From Rhodospirillales bacterium (GTDB lineage Bacteria > Pseudomonadota > Alphaproteobacteria > Rhodospirillales > Thalassospiraceae), in the NCBI GenBank assembly GCA_019634165.1, contig JAHQVT010000006.1, positions 62,001 through 126,000 on the forward strand: a DNA stretch of 64,000 bases, given 5' to 3'. Each line of letters starts with the position of its first letter. The first letter of the stretch is position 1. Shown here in pieces: positions 1-8,707 of this stretch. The notes under the pieces are model-generated. The model made no database searches. It saw nothing but the letters and a program-made list of their open reading frames with translations, and was not told the origin of the DNA. The translations under genes were made by a program, and so were the position numbers.

Positions 1-887
1 ATCGCTTTGTGCTTTGGCAATGGAATAACGCGTAGCGTGATTTCCTTGACCATGCCAAGGCTGCCTTCTGCGCCGGCGATCAGGAAGGATAAGTTCATAT
101 CCCCTTGATCAGAAACGGCTTCTTTAAGGTTATAGCCCGTCAATCCCCGGTTCATTTCCGGGAAAATCGCCTTGATCTGATCGCGCTTTGGGGCGATTTC
201 ATCATGAATTGTGCGATAAAGCGCGCCTGTGCGATCATCGCGCGCCATCATTTCCTTGGCCTCAGACGCATTGAGTGCGGATGTTTTGAAATCCGTGCCA
301 TCAATCAGAACCGTGGTCATGTCATGAATGTAATGGCTTGTTTTGCCATAAATCCGCGATCCCTTGCCCGAACTGTCCGACCCGATCATGCCGCCGATGG
401 TCGCGCGGCTGGCGGTGGAGACGGCGGGCGGGAAGAAAACCCCGTGCGGTTTCAGCCATGCATTAAGCTGATCGAGCACCACGCCGGGTTCGACATGGAC
501 AAGGCCGTTTTTCGCATCAAACCCCAGTATCTTATTGAGATGCTTGGATGTATCAAGAATGATCGTGTTGTTTAGCGACTGGCCATTGGTGCCGGTACCA
601 CCCCCGCGCGGGGTGATTTTGACCTCGGAAAATTTATCGCGCCCGGCCATTTCCATCACGACATTGATGTCATCACAACTGCGCGGCTGAAGCACCGCAC
701 GCGGCATGACCTGATAAACGCTATTGTCGGTGGCGTGGATCAAACGGGTCGGGAAATCAGCATGGATTTCACCGCTAAATTTCCCTTCTGCCTCAAGCGT
801 TTTCAAAAAGCCGAGTGACAAACTATCAAGCGACCGATCCGGTGTCAGACGCGGCAGTTTTTTGATCACACTTTTGGGGACGGGCAT
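1..887 (-). CDS. FAD-linked oxidase, D-2-hydroxyglutarate dehydrogenase (YdiJ) type, C-terminal part outside window
   Basis: The first ~295 residues of a flavoprotein of the FAD-binding_4 family. Visible FAD-site motifs are PRGGGTGTNGQ, GGMIGSDSSGKG followed by YGKTS, and FLIAGAEGSLG. These match the N-terminal half of E. coli YdiJ, a large enzyme that joins an FAD domain to an iron-sulfur domain and oxidises D-2-hydroxyglutarate; glycolate or D-lactate oxidases are related alternatives. The start codon at 885-887 follows a purine-rich AGAGAGA site. The gene runs off the left edge, so the Fe-S half and the exact substrate cannot be judged. The family is certain, the substrate only likely. Confidence 0.85.
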   Translation of the reverse strand, partial: MPVPKSVIKKLPRLTPDRSLDSLSLGFLKTLEAEGKFSGEIHADFPTRLIHATDNSVYQVMPRAVLQPRSCDDINVVMEMAGRDKFSEVKITPRGGGTGTNGQSLNNTIILDTSKHLNKILGFDAKNGLVHVEPGVVLDQLNAWLKPHGVFFPPAVSTASRATIGGMIGSDSSGKGSRIYGKTSHYIHDMTTVLIDGTDFKTSALNASEAKEMMARDDRTGALYRTIHDEIAPKRDQIKAIFPEMNRGLTGYNLKEAVSDQGDMNLSFLIAGAEGSLGMVKEITLRVIPLPKHKA

Positions 888-1005
888 CGGGATCTCTCTC
901 TGGTCTTTTTTCCGATACAAGGGCGTTTTGCCCTGATCGGGATATGGCGATTTTGATGCCATTTGACCTGATCTCGATTGAATAGACAAATCGAAAATTC
1001 TGAAC

Positions 1006-1030
1006 GATTATTCAAAATAAGTGAATAATC
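1006..1030. promoter_or_regulatory. Inverted repeat, possible operator
   Basis: GATTATTC and GAATAATC form a perfect 8-bp inverted repeat with a 9-bp spacer, 118 bp upstream of the FAD-linked oxidase start. The surroundings are AT-rich. This suits a dimeric regulator such as a GntR-type protein, but no regulator gene lies beside it in the window, so the role is a guess. Confidence 0.4.
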
Positions 1031-1194
1031 AGCGCTGCGGATGGCGAGGAAACAGAAATCTGCACAGAAGTCCCCCGCGCAGCAGATTTTAAATCCTCAT
1101 ACTATTGGTTTTGACAGTGATGCACCACGCAATCATCCGTGCAGCGAAATGATCTGTTTTATCCTTGTGGCCCGCAGTGGAATGCACCACCGAT

Positions 1195-1248
<54 letters not shown>

Positions 1249-1496
1249 GGGATTTGGGCAAGGATTCCAGATGCGGTTGTCAAACCTGTCAGATATCCGT
1301 TGCAGGTGTGTCGCAAGTGGGATGAGGGTTAGTCTGATCTGAATTGATCGGAAGGGAGTGGCGGGAATGTGCGGGGCAGGGTGTGCCGCCGCATATTCCG
1401 GGTGTCTGTTTGCCGATTGCCTGATTTTCAGGGTGCGGCGAAAGCAGGGGGTTGTCGGGTGGCAGAGATTGGTGGTTCAGGCCTGTTTATGCTGAG

Positions 1497-2297
1497 TTAT
1501 GCCGATTTACGCTGATTGGCGGCGTCTTCGGCCTTGATGGTTTCTGCATGCATCAGCGAGAGGATGCTGCGTTTGTAATCCATGAATTCCGGGCTGGTCA
1601 GCGCATCAATGTGGCGCGGGCGCGGGATCGTGATATCAAGGGATTGCTTTATCAGACCGGGACGGGCCGACATGACATGGACTTCGTCGCCGAGAAATAT
1701 TGCTTCGTCAATGTCATGGGTGATGAACAGTACCGTCTTGCGGTGTGACTGCCAGACATCAAGCAGAAGTTCCTGCATCATCTGGCGGGTTTGGCTATCA
1801 AGCGCGCCAAAAGGTTCATCCATCAGCAAAATGCGTGGATCATTGGCCAACGCACGTGCCAGTGCAACGCGTTGGCGCATGCCGCCCGAGAGTTCCTTAG
1901 GATAGGATTTTTCAAACCCTTCGAGATGGACGGCCTTGATCAAATCATCGGCAATGTCTTCGCATTCAGATTTTGCCAAGCCCTTGATTTTGGGACCGAA
2001 CATGACGTTTTCACGCACGGTCAACCATGGAAACAGGGTGTAGCTTTGAAACACCATACCGCGATCGGCAGACGGGCCGGCAATCGGTTGTCCATCAAGT
2101 TCAAGATTGCCTGATGTCGGAGTTTCAAGACCCGCGACCAGACGCAGAAGGGTGGATTTGCCACAGCCTGAGGGGCCGACAATCACCGAAAAGGTATCAT
2201 TGGCGACATCAAGCGAGACATCATCAAGGGCCAGAACCGCTGGTTTGCCCTTGGGTTCGAAACGGACCGTGATGTCGCGGAGTGAAAGCATGCTCAT
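1497..2297 (-). CDS. ABC transporter ATP-binding protein, NitT/TauT (SsuB/TauB) type
   Basis: A 266-residue ATPase subunit of an importer in the nitrate/sulfonate/taurine family. It shows Walker A GPSGCGKST near residue 42, a Q-loop, the signature LSGGMRQR, Walker B ILLMDEPFGALD and the H-loop THDIDEA. It is the last gene of an operon transcribed leftward: ureohydrolase, binding protein, permease, ATPase, with 15 bp from the permease stop to this start. Its job is to power uptake of the ligand captured by the 3147-4127 binding protein. Family certain; the ligand is unknown. Confidence 0.93.
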   Translation of the reverse strand: MSMLSLRDITVRFEPKGKPAVLALDDVSLDVANDTFSVIVGPSGCGKSTLLRLVAGLETPTSGNLELDGQPIAGPSADRGMVFQSYTLFPWLTVRENVMFGPKIKGLAKSECEDIADDLIKAVHLEGFEKSYPKELSGGMRQRVALARALANDPRILLMDEPFGALDSQTRQMMQELLLDVWQSHRKTVLFITHDIDEAIFLGDEVHVMSARPGLIKQSLDITIPRPRHIDALTSPEFMDYKRSILSLMHAETIKAEDAANQRKSA

Positions 2298-2312
2298 GAC
2301 GTTATCGTTCCC

Positions 2313-3107
2313 TTAAAAATCGGCAGACCAGGGCACCAAACGCCGGCGGGCCCATTTAAAGAAGAAATCAGTGATCAGACCCAGAATGCCGATGGTCAGC
2401 ACACCAAGCAAAATCACATCGGTAAACAGCCCGCGCATAGCGTTCAGGATCATATAGCCAAGGCCGGTATCGGCCGCGACCAGTTCAGCCACCACCAGAT
2501 AGGTCCATGCCCAGCCCATGGTGACACGCAGATTATCCATCACGCCGGGCATGCATGCGGGAACCAGTACACGGGTGACAACCCGCCTGCGATCCGCACC
2601 CAGCGTATAGGCGCAATCAATCAGATCCTTGGACACACGCGCCGAAACATCGGAAATCAGGATGAGCTGTTGAAAGAAGGTGCCGAGAAAAATCACCATG
2701 ATTTTCTGTTCGACCCCGATACCGACCCACAGGATCAAAAGCGGGATCAGGGCGGAAACCGGGATATAGCGCATAAAGCCCGTGATCGGTTCAATCAGTG
2801 CTTGAACTGCACGGAAACTGCCCATCAGGATGCCAATCGGCACGGCAAAGATCGAGGCGATGAAAAAGCCCGACAGGATCACCACAAGGCTTGCCCACAT
2901 ATGTTCAAACAGTGACATGTTGGCGATGCGCTTGATGCCTGCTGCCACCACTTCATGCGGGGCGGCAAGGAAATCCTTGGGCGTAATCCCGCCATAGGTG
3001 AGCAAGCACCACAGGGCCAGGACAATCGAAACCGAAATCAGTGACAGGGTCAGATAAACAGACCTGTCAATGTCGGTCTTGGGCGAGAAAAGGGATCTGG
3101 TCCACAT
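2313..3107 (-). CDS. ABC transporter permease, NitT/TauT type
   Basis: A 264-residue inner-membrane permease of the SsuC/TauC/NrtB class with about six hydrophobic segments. The conserved cytoplasmic EAA-like loop is visible as DCAYTLGADRRRVVTRVLVPACMP. It lies between the binding-protein and ATPase genes on the same strand with short gaps, so the three make one importer. The N terminus has a short cytoplasmic arm before the first segment, as usual for the family. Confidence 0.92.
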   Translation of the reverse strand: MWTRSLFSPKTDIDRSVYLTLSLISVSIVLALWCLLTYGGITPKDFLAAPHEVVAAGIKRIANMSLFEHMWASLVVILSGFFIASIFAVPIGILMGSFRAVQALIEPITGFMRYIPVSALIPLLILWVGIGVEQKIMVIFLGTFFQQLILISDVSARVSKDLIDCAYTLGADRRRVVTRVLVPACMPGVMDNLRVTMGWAWTYLVVAELVAADTGLGYMILNAMRGLFTDVILLGVLTIGILGLITDFFFKWARRRLVPWSADF

Positions 3108-3146
3108 GATGCTTGCTCTTATAAGTCTTGTAATTTGGGGGCGTGG

Positions 3147-4127
3147 TTATTTCACGATGTCGGCGGCAAGCATGCTTGCCGGGTCGATATCGATCGAGAA
3201 CAGACCGCCTTCTTCGCCAAGCGTTTTGGCGTTGGAAATGGTTCCAATGATGCCATCGGCATTGGACGGGTCCATGAATTTGGCATTCATATCGGCATCA
3301 TAAAACGCAATGCCCGCACGGGTTTCGGCAAAGACCGCCGGATCGTCAAGCCAGCCACCAACACCTTTGGCCATGATGACATCTGCGGCTTCTTCGTTTT
3401 CCTTCTGCCATGCAACGGCCTTGGTCCATGCACGGTAAAGGGCTTCCATTTCCGGGCGGCGTTTTTCAAGGTTATCGTTGGTGGTGACCATGATGTCGGT
3501 GATCAGGCCCGGTGTTTTGGTGCTGTCGACCAGAAGATGACCATGTTCGGTATCCTGACCACGTGTCAGCCAAGGTTCCCATGTAACAGCGGCATCAACC
3601 CGTTTGGCAACAAAGGCGGCACCGGCATCACCGGCTGACATGTTCATGGAATTGATGTCAGACAGTTTCATGCCGGCATCTTTGAGAAGGACGCTTAGGA
3701 AGAACTGCGAAACGGAGCCTTCGGTAAAGGCCACGTTTTTGCCCTTAAGATCGGCAACAGATGTGATGTCCTTATTGGTGACGATGCCGTCACCACCGCG
3801 TGAATCATCAAGCGCGAACAGGTAGCTGAGCGGATGTTCCGGGGTATAGAAGCCAAGAACCGTGTCAATCGTGGTTACGGCCACGTCAATCCGACCGGCA
3901 GCAAGGGCAGGCATACGGGTTTTGACGTCTTCCATGACGACCAGTTTGACATCAAGCCCTTCGTCTTTGAAGAAGCCTTCTTCCTGGGCGATGTAAAGCG
4001 GGCCATAGCCAACCCAGGTCGAATGGGCAATGGTGAGTTCTTCGGCAGCAGATGCTGCGCTAGAAAGGCTTGCTGCCGTCATAAGGGCAACGCCCGACAG
4101 GCAAAGCTTGGAAAGTAGCCGTTTCAT
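3147..4127 (-). CDS. ABC transporter substrate-binding protein, NitT/TauT (SsuA-like) type
   Basis: A 326-residue periplasmic binding protein. Residues 1-27 are a Sec signal peptide ending in an Ala-rich cleavage region. The mature part begins LTIAHSTWVGYGPLYIAQ, the usual SsuA/TauA opening, and continues with GRIDVAVT and DAAVTWEPW. Family members bind small organic sulfonates, nitrate, pyrimidine precursors, guanidine or aromatic anions, so the family alone does not give the ligand. The ureohydrolase 71 bp upstream in the same direction suggests a guanidino or ureido compound. Confidence 0.9.
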   Translation of the reverse strand: MKRLLSKLCLSGVALMTAASLSSAASAAEELTIAHSTWVGYGPLYIAQEEGFFKDEGLDVKLVVMEDVKTRMPALAAGRIDVAVTTIDTVLGFYTPEHPLSYLFALDDSRGGDGIVTNKDITSVADLKGKNVAFTEGSVSQFFLSVLLKDAGMKLSDINSMNMSAGDAGAAFVAKRVDAAVTWEPWLTRGQDTEHGHLLVDSTKTPGLITDIMVTTNDNLEKRRPEMEALYRAWTKAVAWQKENEEAADVIMAKGVGGWLDDPAVFAETRAGIAFYDADMNAKFMDPSNADGIIGTISNAKTLGEEGGLFSIDIDPASMLAADIVK

Positions 4128-4198
4128 AAGTTTCGTCTCCGTGTTGAGGACTCTCTGATAAGTATGTATCGGTTTGATTTTTATGGTTTATTCGCGGT

Positions 4199-5215
4199 CT
4201 AATCCGGGTTTTTGTTCGGATTTTTGCTTTGGCTGGACGCGGCAAGGATGCACAGAAGTTCGTACATGATCGAAACGCCAAGCCATGCTGTTCCTCCCGA
4301 AGGATCGAAAGGCGGGGAAACTTCGACAAGGTCGGCCCCGACAATGTTCAGACCCGCAAGCTTGCGGATCATTCGTTGCGCTTCGCGGCTGGTGAAGCCG
4401 CCGATTTCCGGGGTGCCTGTTCCGGGCGCAAAGGCCGGATCGATGGCGTCAATGTCAAAGCTGAGATAGGTGTCTTTGGTGCCGACAATCTCGCATGCTT
4501 CAGCCATGACATCATCAATGCCGCGATCTTCGACTTCTTCGATGCGGATGATGCGCACACCTTGCGCCAGACCCCATTCAACATCCTCGCCGTCATACAT
4601 CGTGCCGCGAATGCCGATTTGAACCACGCGTTTGGGATCAAGGTATCCATCTTCGATCGCGCGGCGGAACGGGGTGCCGTGGGTGTATTTGTACCCGTTG
4701 AAATAGCTGTCAAAAAGGTCGGTATGGGCATCAAAATGCACCATGCCAAGCGGGCGGTCCTTGGCCAGTGCGGCCAAAATCGGATAGGACAATAAATGAT
4801 CACCACCCGCACTGAGCGGTGAAATCCCCTTGGATTTAAGGGCGCTGACAAAGCCTGTGACTTTTTCCAGCGTATCCATGATATCGGCGGGATTAACCGG
4901 CGCATCGCCCAGATCGGCAATGTTGCGGTCTTCAAACGGGTTTTGGCCCGTAACCGGGTGGATCGGGCGGATCATGGTTGAAAGATCGCGCAATTGGCGC
5001 GGGCCGTGGCGTGCGCCGGGACGGTTGGTGGTGCCGCCATCCCAGGGTACGCCCAGCATGGCGATATCGACCTGATCACAAGCCGCATCATCGAGCGATA
5101 GCTGCGGGGCGCGCATGAAACTTGCGATCCCGGCATAGCGCGGGATGGTCATGGCCGAAGGCGGGATGAAGGAAATGCCAGATGCAATTTCGGGTTTTGT
5201 GGCGGAGCTGGTCAT
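4199..5215 (-). CDS. Ureohydrolase of the agmatinase/guanidinobutyrase family
   Basis: A 338-residue arginase-fold enzyme that would split a guanidino group into urea and an amine. Binuclear metal-site motifs are all present: GGDH, FDAHTD and SFDIDAIDP, the last followed by GTGTPEIGG. The overall pattern (PRYAGI near the N terminus, THGTPFRRA, LVEVSPPFD) resembles guanidinobutyrase or agmatinase more than arginase. The start at 5213-5215 was chosen because AGGGAAG lies just upstream and family similarity begins soon after. It heads the operon with the NitT/TauT importer and diverges from a LysR gene, which probably controls it. A guanidine hydrolase role is an untested alternative. Confidence 0.88.
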   Translation of the reverse strand: MTSSATKPEIASGISFIPPSAMTIPRYAGIASFMRAPQLSLDDAACDQVDIAMLGVPWDGGTTNRPGARHGPRQLRDLSTMIRPIHPVTGQNPFEDRNIADLGDAPVNPADIMDTLEKVTGFVSALKSKGISPLSAGGDHLLSYPILAALAKDRPLGMVHFDAHTDLFDSYFNGYKYTHGTPFRRAIEDGYLDPKRVVQIGIRGTMYDGEDVEWGLAQGVRIIRIEEVEDRGIDDVMAEACEIVGTKDTYLSFDIDAIDPAFAPGTGTPEIGGFTSREAQRMIRKLAGLNIVGADLVEVSPPFDPSGGTAWLGVSIMYELLCILAASSQSKNPNKNPD

Positions 5216-5363
5216 CGAAAGGCTTCCCTGAAGGCGGTTATGGCACCCCGTGGAAAAAGGGAGCCGTTTGAGACGCAATCAGATTGCCATGCAGGGACGC
5301 GTTCAATAATATCAAACTGTCAAACTAAACGTCGTATTTTATCAACGTAAAGGCTGTGATCCG

Positions 5364-6335
5364 ATGGCTGCTAATCTTCCGCCGTTAAGTGACGTTGATT
5401 TCCGCCAGCTTCGGGTTTTCCGCACCATTGTCGAAAGCAACGGCTTTACCGCCGCCCAAGATGAATTGGGAATATCGCGTTCGACCATCAGCACCCAGAT
5501 GGCCGCCCTTGAAACGCGGTTGGGCGTTAAGCTGTGCCGTCGCGGTCGGTCGGGCTTTTCCCTGACCGAGCATGGGCAAAAGATTTATAGCGAGGTGATC
5601 AAGCTGTTTGCTGCTGCTGACTCCTTTCGTGCCGAAGTCGGCGCCATTCGCGGCAATATGGTGGGGGAGCTTCGCATTGGTGTGGTCGATGCCATGGTTG
5701 AAAACCCGCATTGTCAGCTTGATCGGGCGATTGCGCTGTTTAACGAACGTGCGCCGGGGGTGCATCCGACCTTTGTTATCGTCTCGCCCAATCAGATTGA
5801 AAATGCATTGCTTAGCCGTCAGATGGAAATTGCCGTCATGCCCAACCAGCCGATGAATGCGGCGATTCAGATGCAGCAGCTTTTTCACGAAGAACAGGCG
5901 ATGTTTTGTGGCAAGGACCATCCATTGTTTGAAGAAGCCCATTCAAAAATGCCGATTGAACAGTTGGCTGAACAAAAATATGCCCGGCGCGGTTATTCGG
6001 TGGCAACAGCGTTCCAGTCGCTGTTCAAACATCCACCAAGTGCGAGCGCCTATGACATGGAAGGGCTGGCATATCTGATCAAAAGCGGAAAATTTGTCAG
6101 CTTCCTTCCGACCCATTTCGCCAAACAATGGGTGGATCGCGAAGAAATGCGGCCACTGCGCCCCGATCTTCTCAGCTTCAAGATTGCCATGTGTGTGGCG
6201 AATTTCCCGCAATCGGTGATGTCGCGCATGGCGCGCGTGTTCCGTGAATGTCTGGTGGAAGTCCATCCGACAGTGACGGCGATTAAAAATACAGCCCCGT
6301 CGCTTGGCGCCAAGAATTCAGGCAATACCAAATAA
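5364..6335 (+). CDS. LysR-family transcriptional regulator
   Basis: A 323-residue regulator: an N-terminal winged helix-turn-helix (residues ~14-72, FRQLRVFRTIVESNGFTAAQ to GVKLCRRGRSGFSLTEHG) and a C-terminal effector domain. It is divergent from the ureohydrolase operon with ~150 bp between starts. That is the classical LysR arrangement in which the regulator activates its neighbour in response to a pathway compound. The inferred targets are therefore the ureohydrolase and its importer. Confidence 0.92.
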   Translation: MAANLPPLSDVDFRQLRVFRTIVESNGFTAAQDELGISRSTISTQMAALETRLGVKLCRRGRSGFSLTEHGQKIYSEVIKLFAAADSFRAEVGAIRGNMVGELRIGVVDAMVENPHCQLDRAIALFNERAPGVHPTFVIVSPNQIENALLSRQMEIAVMPNQPMNAAIQMQQLFHEEQAMFCGKDHPLFEEAHSKMPIEQLAEQKYARRGYSVATAFQSLFKHPPSASAYDMEGLAYLIKSGKFVSFLPTHFAKQWVDREEMRPLRPDLLSFKIAMCVANFPQSVMSRMARVFRECLVEVHPTVTAIKNTAPSLGAKNSGNTK

Positions 6336-6412
6336 GCTTTTTGCCCGCGCCCTGATTGGGCGCTATGGTCTTGATGAGCAGGCAAAATTAACCGGAACGG
6401 ACATCGTTATTC

Positions 6413-7528
6413 ATGCTGTCATCACTTAATATTCGTCATATGCGTGTGTTTGTCGCGGTTGCTGATCAGGGCAATTTTACCGCCGCGGCGGCGGTGTTGG
6501 GGCTTGGTGTTCCGGCTGTGACGGCAACCATTCGCCAGTTTGAGGATGTGACGGGCGCCGCCCTTTTTGATCGCACGACGCGGCAGGTGTCGCTTACGGT
6601 TACCGGGGAGCGGTTTTTGCCGATTGCACGGCGATTGATTGGTGATTTTGAAGAAGCACTTGGTGATCTTGATGCGCTCTCAAAAGGTGTCGGGGGCAAG
6701 ATTACAATTGCGGCGGCACCTTCGGTTTTGACCCGTATTTTGCCTGCGGTGATTTCGGAATTTGTGGCGGCCCATCCTGATGCGCGCATTCGTCTTGATG
6801 AACGCAATGCTGGTGAGGTGCATGACGCGGTGGCAAATAATGCCGCCGATTTTGGTATTGCCGGGGCGTGGCAGGATTTGCCCGATATTGCGTTTAGCCC
6901 GCTGTTTTCTGACAGGTTCGGGGTGCTGTGCCGTGCTGATCATGCGTTTGCGCAACAGTCCGAAATCGCGTGGTCGGAACTTACCGATCAGCCGTTTGTT
7001 GGCCTTGGTCCGGAATCAGGTACACGGGCGATGATGGCCGATCAGGGATTTGGTGCTGCGTCGCCAAATTTGTCAGCCATGCCAGTTAGTGCATCGGTGG
7101 CACAGGCCGCGGCCCTTGGTGTGGGGGCGGCAAAGGCGGTGATGGAGAGCGCGTCACGTGCCGAACGTGCCATGACACGGGCCGCCAATAGTGGGCAATC
7201 ATCGGCAAAAACGGCCAAAAAGAATGCGTTTGATCTGGTGGCGGGATTGCGCCCGGTGGTCGAAACATCCAACACCATCACGCTGGCTGCCATGGTCGCC
7301 GAAGGGGTGGGAATTACGGTCCTGCCGGAACTGGCCGCACGCGTATCGGATATGGCAGCCCCGGAAAAGCTGGTGTTTGTGCCACTGACCACTCCGGAAC
7401 GCCATCGCCATATCGGCGTGATTACGCGCAAAAGCAAAAGCCTGTCGCCGATTGCGCGGTTGTTTCTTGATCAGGTGATCGCGCTTGCGCCCAAGCAGGA
7501 TCTTCCGGCCAGTTTGACGTGGTATTGA
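6413..7528 (+). CDS. LysR-family regulator with an extra segment in the effector domain
   Basis: A 371-residue regulator, about 70 longer than typical LysR proteins. The N-terminal helix-turn-helix (IRHMRVFVAVADQGNFTAAA) is standard. The effector domain is interrupted at about residues 238-281 by an Ala/Ser/Lys-rich stretch (from GAAKAVMES to about FDLVAGLRP), after which the usual ITLAAMVAEGVGITVLPE continues. The extra segment is in frame and the downstream part is intact, so this looks like a real insertion and not a frameshift. It follows the other LysR gene by 77 bp. Target unknown. Confidence 0.9.
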   Translation: MLSSLNIRHMRVFVAVADQGNFTAAAAVLGLGVPAVTATIRQFEDVTGAALFDRTTRQVSLTVTGERFLPIARRLIGDFEEALGDLDALSKGVGGKITIAAAPSVLTRILPAVISEFVAAHPDARIRLDERNAGEVHDAVANNAADFGIAGAWQDLPDIAFSPLFSDRFGVLCRADHAFAQQSEIAWSELTDQPFVGLGPESGTRAMMADQGFGAASPNLSAMPVSASVAQAAALGVGAAKAVMESASRAERAMTRAANSGQSSAKTAKKNAFDLVAGLRPVVETSNTITLAAMVAEGVGITVLPELAARVSDMAAPEKLVFVPLTTPERHRHIGVITRKSKSLSPIARLFLDQVIALAPKQDLPASLTWY

Positions 7529-7661
7529 GCGGTTTTTACCTTCGGTGCGAACCACTGACATGGTCGCCCATTGATTGGTTTGTGGTTATAGTTGTTCAAT
7601 CATTAATATAATTATGATATAAGGTCGCCCTGCCTTTGGGAAGGTTTTGGGGGACGCTATT

Positions 7662-8585
7662 ATGTTTGAATATCCGGTGATTGATGTCGCGTTGGGGCTG
7701 ATCTTTTTCTATGTGACCTTGAGTTTGGTGGCGTCGGCGGCGCAGGAGTGGGTTGCGAGTTTCTTTGGCTTACGCTCCACCAATCTTGAAGAAGGTATCA
7801 AGCGGCTGGTGGGTGATAAGTACGCCAAGGCGGTATATGCCCATCCCCTGATCAAGAACCTGTCGCGCAAGGACAGGCTGCCATCCTATATCGCACCAGA
7901 AACATTGAGCACCGTGTTGCTTGAGGTGTTGGCCAAGAACGAAGACGGCAAATCCTTTGTTTCCCTGAAGGCCGATGAAGTCCGCGCGCTGATTGCCAAG
8001 CTGCCGCAAGGGGCGGGTGGCGATGTTGCGGACAAGAAGGACGATGATGATCTTGCCGCACTTTTAAGCGCGCTGGTGACTGAGGGCGAAAATGCCGTCA
8101 CCGAATTGCAGGAAAAACTGGCCAACTGGTTTGACGAGGGGATGACCCGCATTTCGGGTTGGTACAAGCGCAAGGTCAAGGCGATCATCTTTGGTATTTC
8201 CGCCGTTGTGGTGATCTTGACCAATGCCAGTACCATCCATGTTGCCGAAGAACTTTGGAAGAATGAAGCGTTGCGCACGACAATTGCAGCACAGGCAAGT
8301 GCTGCTGCTGAGCAGAAAGAAGTTACCGCGCTTGAAGGCGATAATCTACAAGCCCTGAAGTCTTTTCCGATTGGCTGGAAAGAGCCGACCTTTTCGGGAA
8401 ATGTTGCGGCGTTTTTCACGGGGGCGGAGTGGTTTAAATCCATCATCGGCTGGCTGATCACGATAGCAGCGATCAGTCTTGGTGCGCCATTTTGGTTTGA
8501 TCTGCTGGGCAAGGTTGCCAACCTTAAGGGCACCGGCGGCAAGGCAACGGAAAAGCCGAAAAAGACGCAAGAAGGTTCGGTCTGA
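7662..8585 (+). CDS. Uncharacterised membrane protein paired with a patatin-like lipase
   Basis: About 307 residues with no function that I recognise. A hydrophobic segment at residues ~5-25 (VALGLIFFYVTLSLVASAAQ) is followed by QEW and a ~140-residue soluble region rich in charged residues. Two more hydrophobic segments follow at about 172-192 (IIFGISAVVVILT) and 262-285 (IIGWLITIAAISLGAPFWF). The C-terminal tail is Lys-rich. The ATG at 7662 was preferred because GGGGGA precedes it; a TTG 15 bp upstream is a weaker option. The patatin-like gene follows on the same strand after 122 bp, so the two may act together at the membrane. Confidence 0.75.
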   Translation: MFEYPVIDVALGLIFFYVTLSLVASAAQEWVASFFGLRSTNLEEGIKRLVGDKYAKAVYAHPLIKNLSRKDRLPSYIAPETLSTVLLEVLAKNEDGKSFVSLKADEVRALIAKLPQGAGGDVADKKDDDDLAALLSALVTEGENAVTELQEKLANWFDEGMTRISGWYKRKVKAIIFGISAVVVILTNASTIHVAEELWKNEALRTTIAAQASAAAEQKEVTALEGDNLQALKSFPIGWKEPTFSGNVAAFFTGAEWFKSIIGWLITIAAISLGAPFWFDLLGKVANLKGTGGKATEKPKKTQEGSV

Positions 8586-8707
8586 AGAAGGGGGACTGAT
8601 TTCCCGATTTGTGATTTCATGACTGGTAGTTCGTGCTGTTTGCGACATATCATGGCTAGGGTCTGACCCCAGATGACGGACATGATGACCCTGTCGCAGG
8701 AGATGGC

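Noticed and set aside
5216-5363. Guanidine riboswitch in front of the ureohydrolase gene
   Set aside because: I searched by eye for the conserved ykkC words and paired ACGR loops and did not find them; only a short imperfect hairpin is present.
6345-6370. Hairpin after the first LysR gene as a terminator
   Set aside because: The GCGCCC/GGGCGC stem is present but no T-run follows on either strand.
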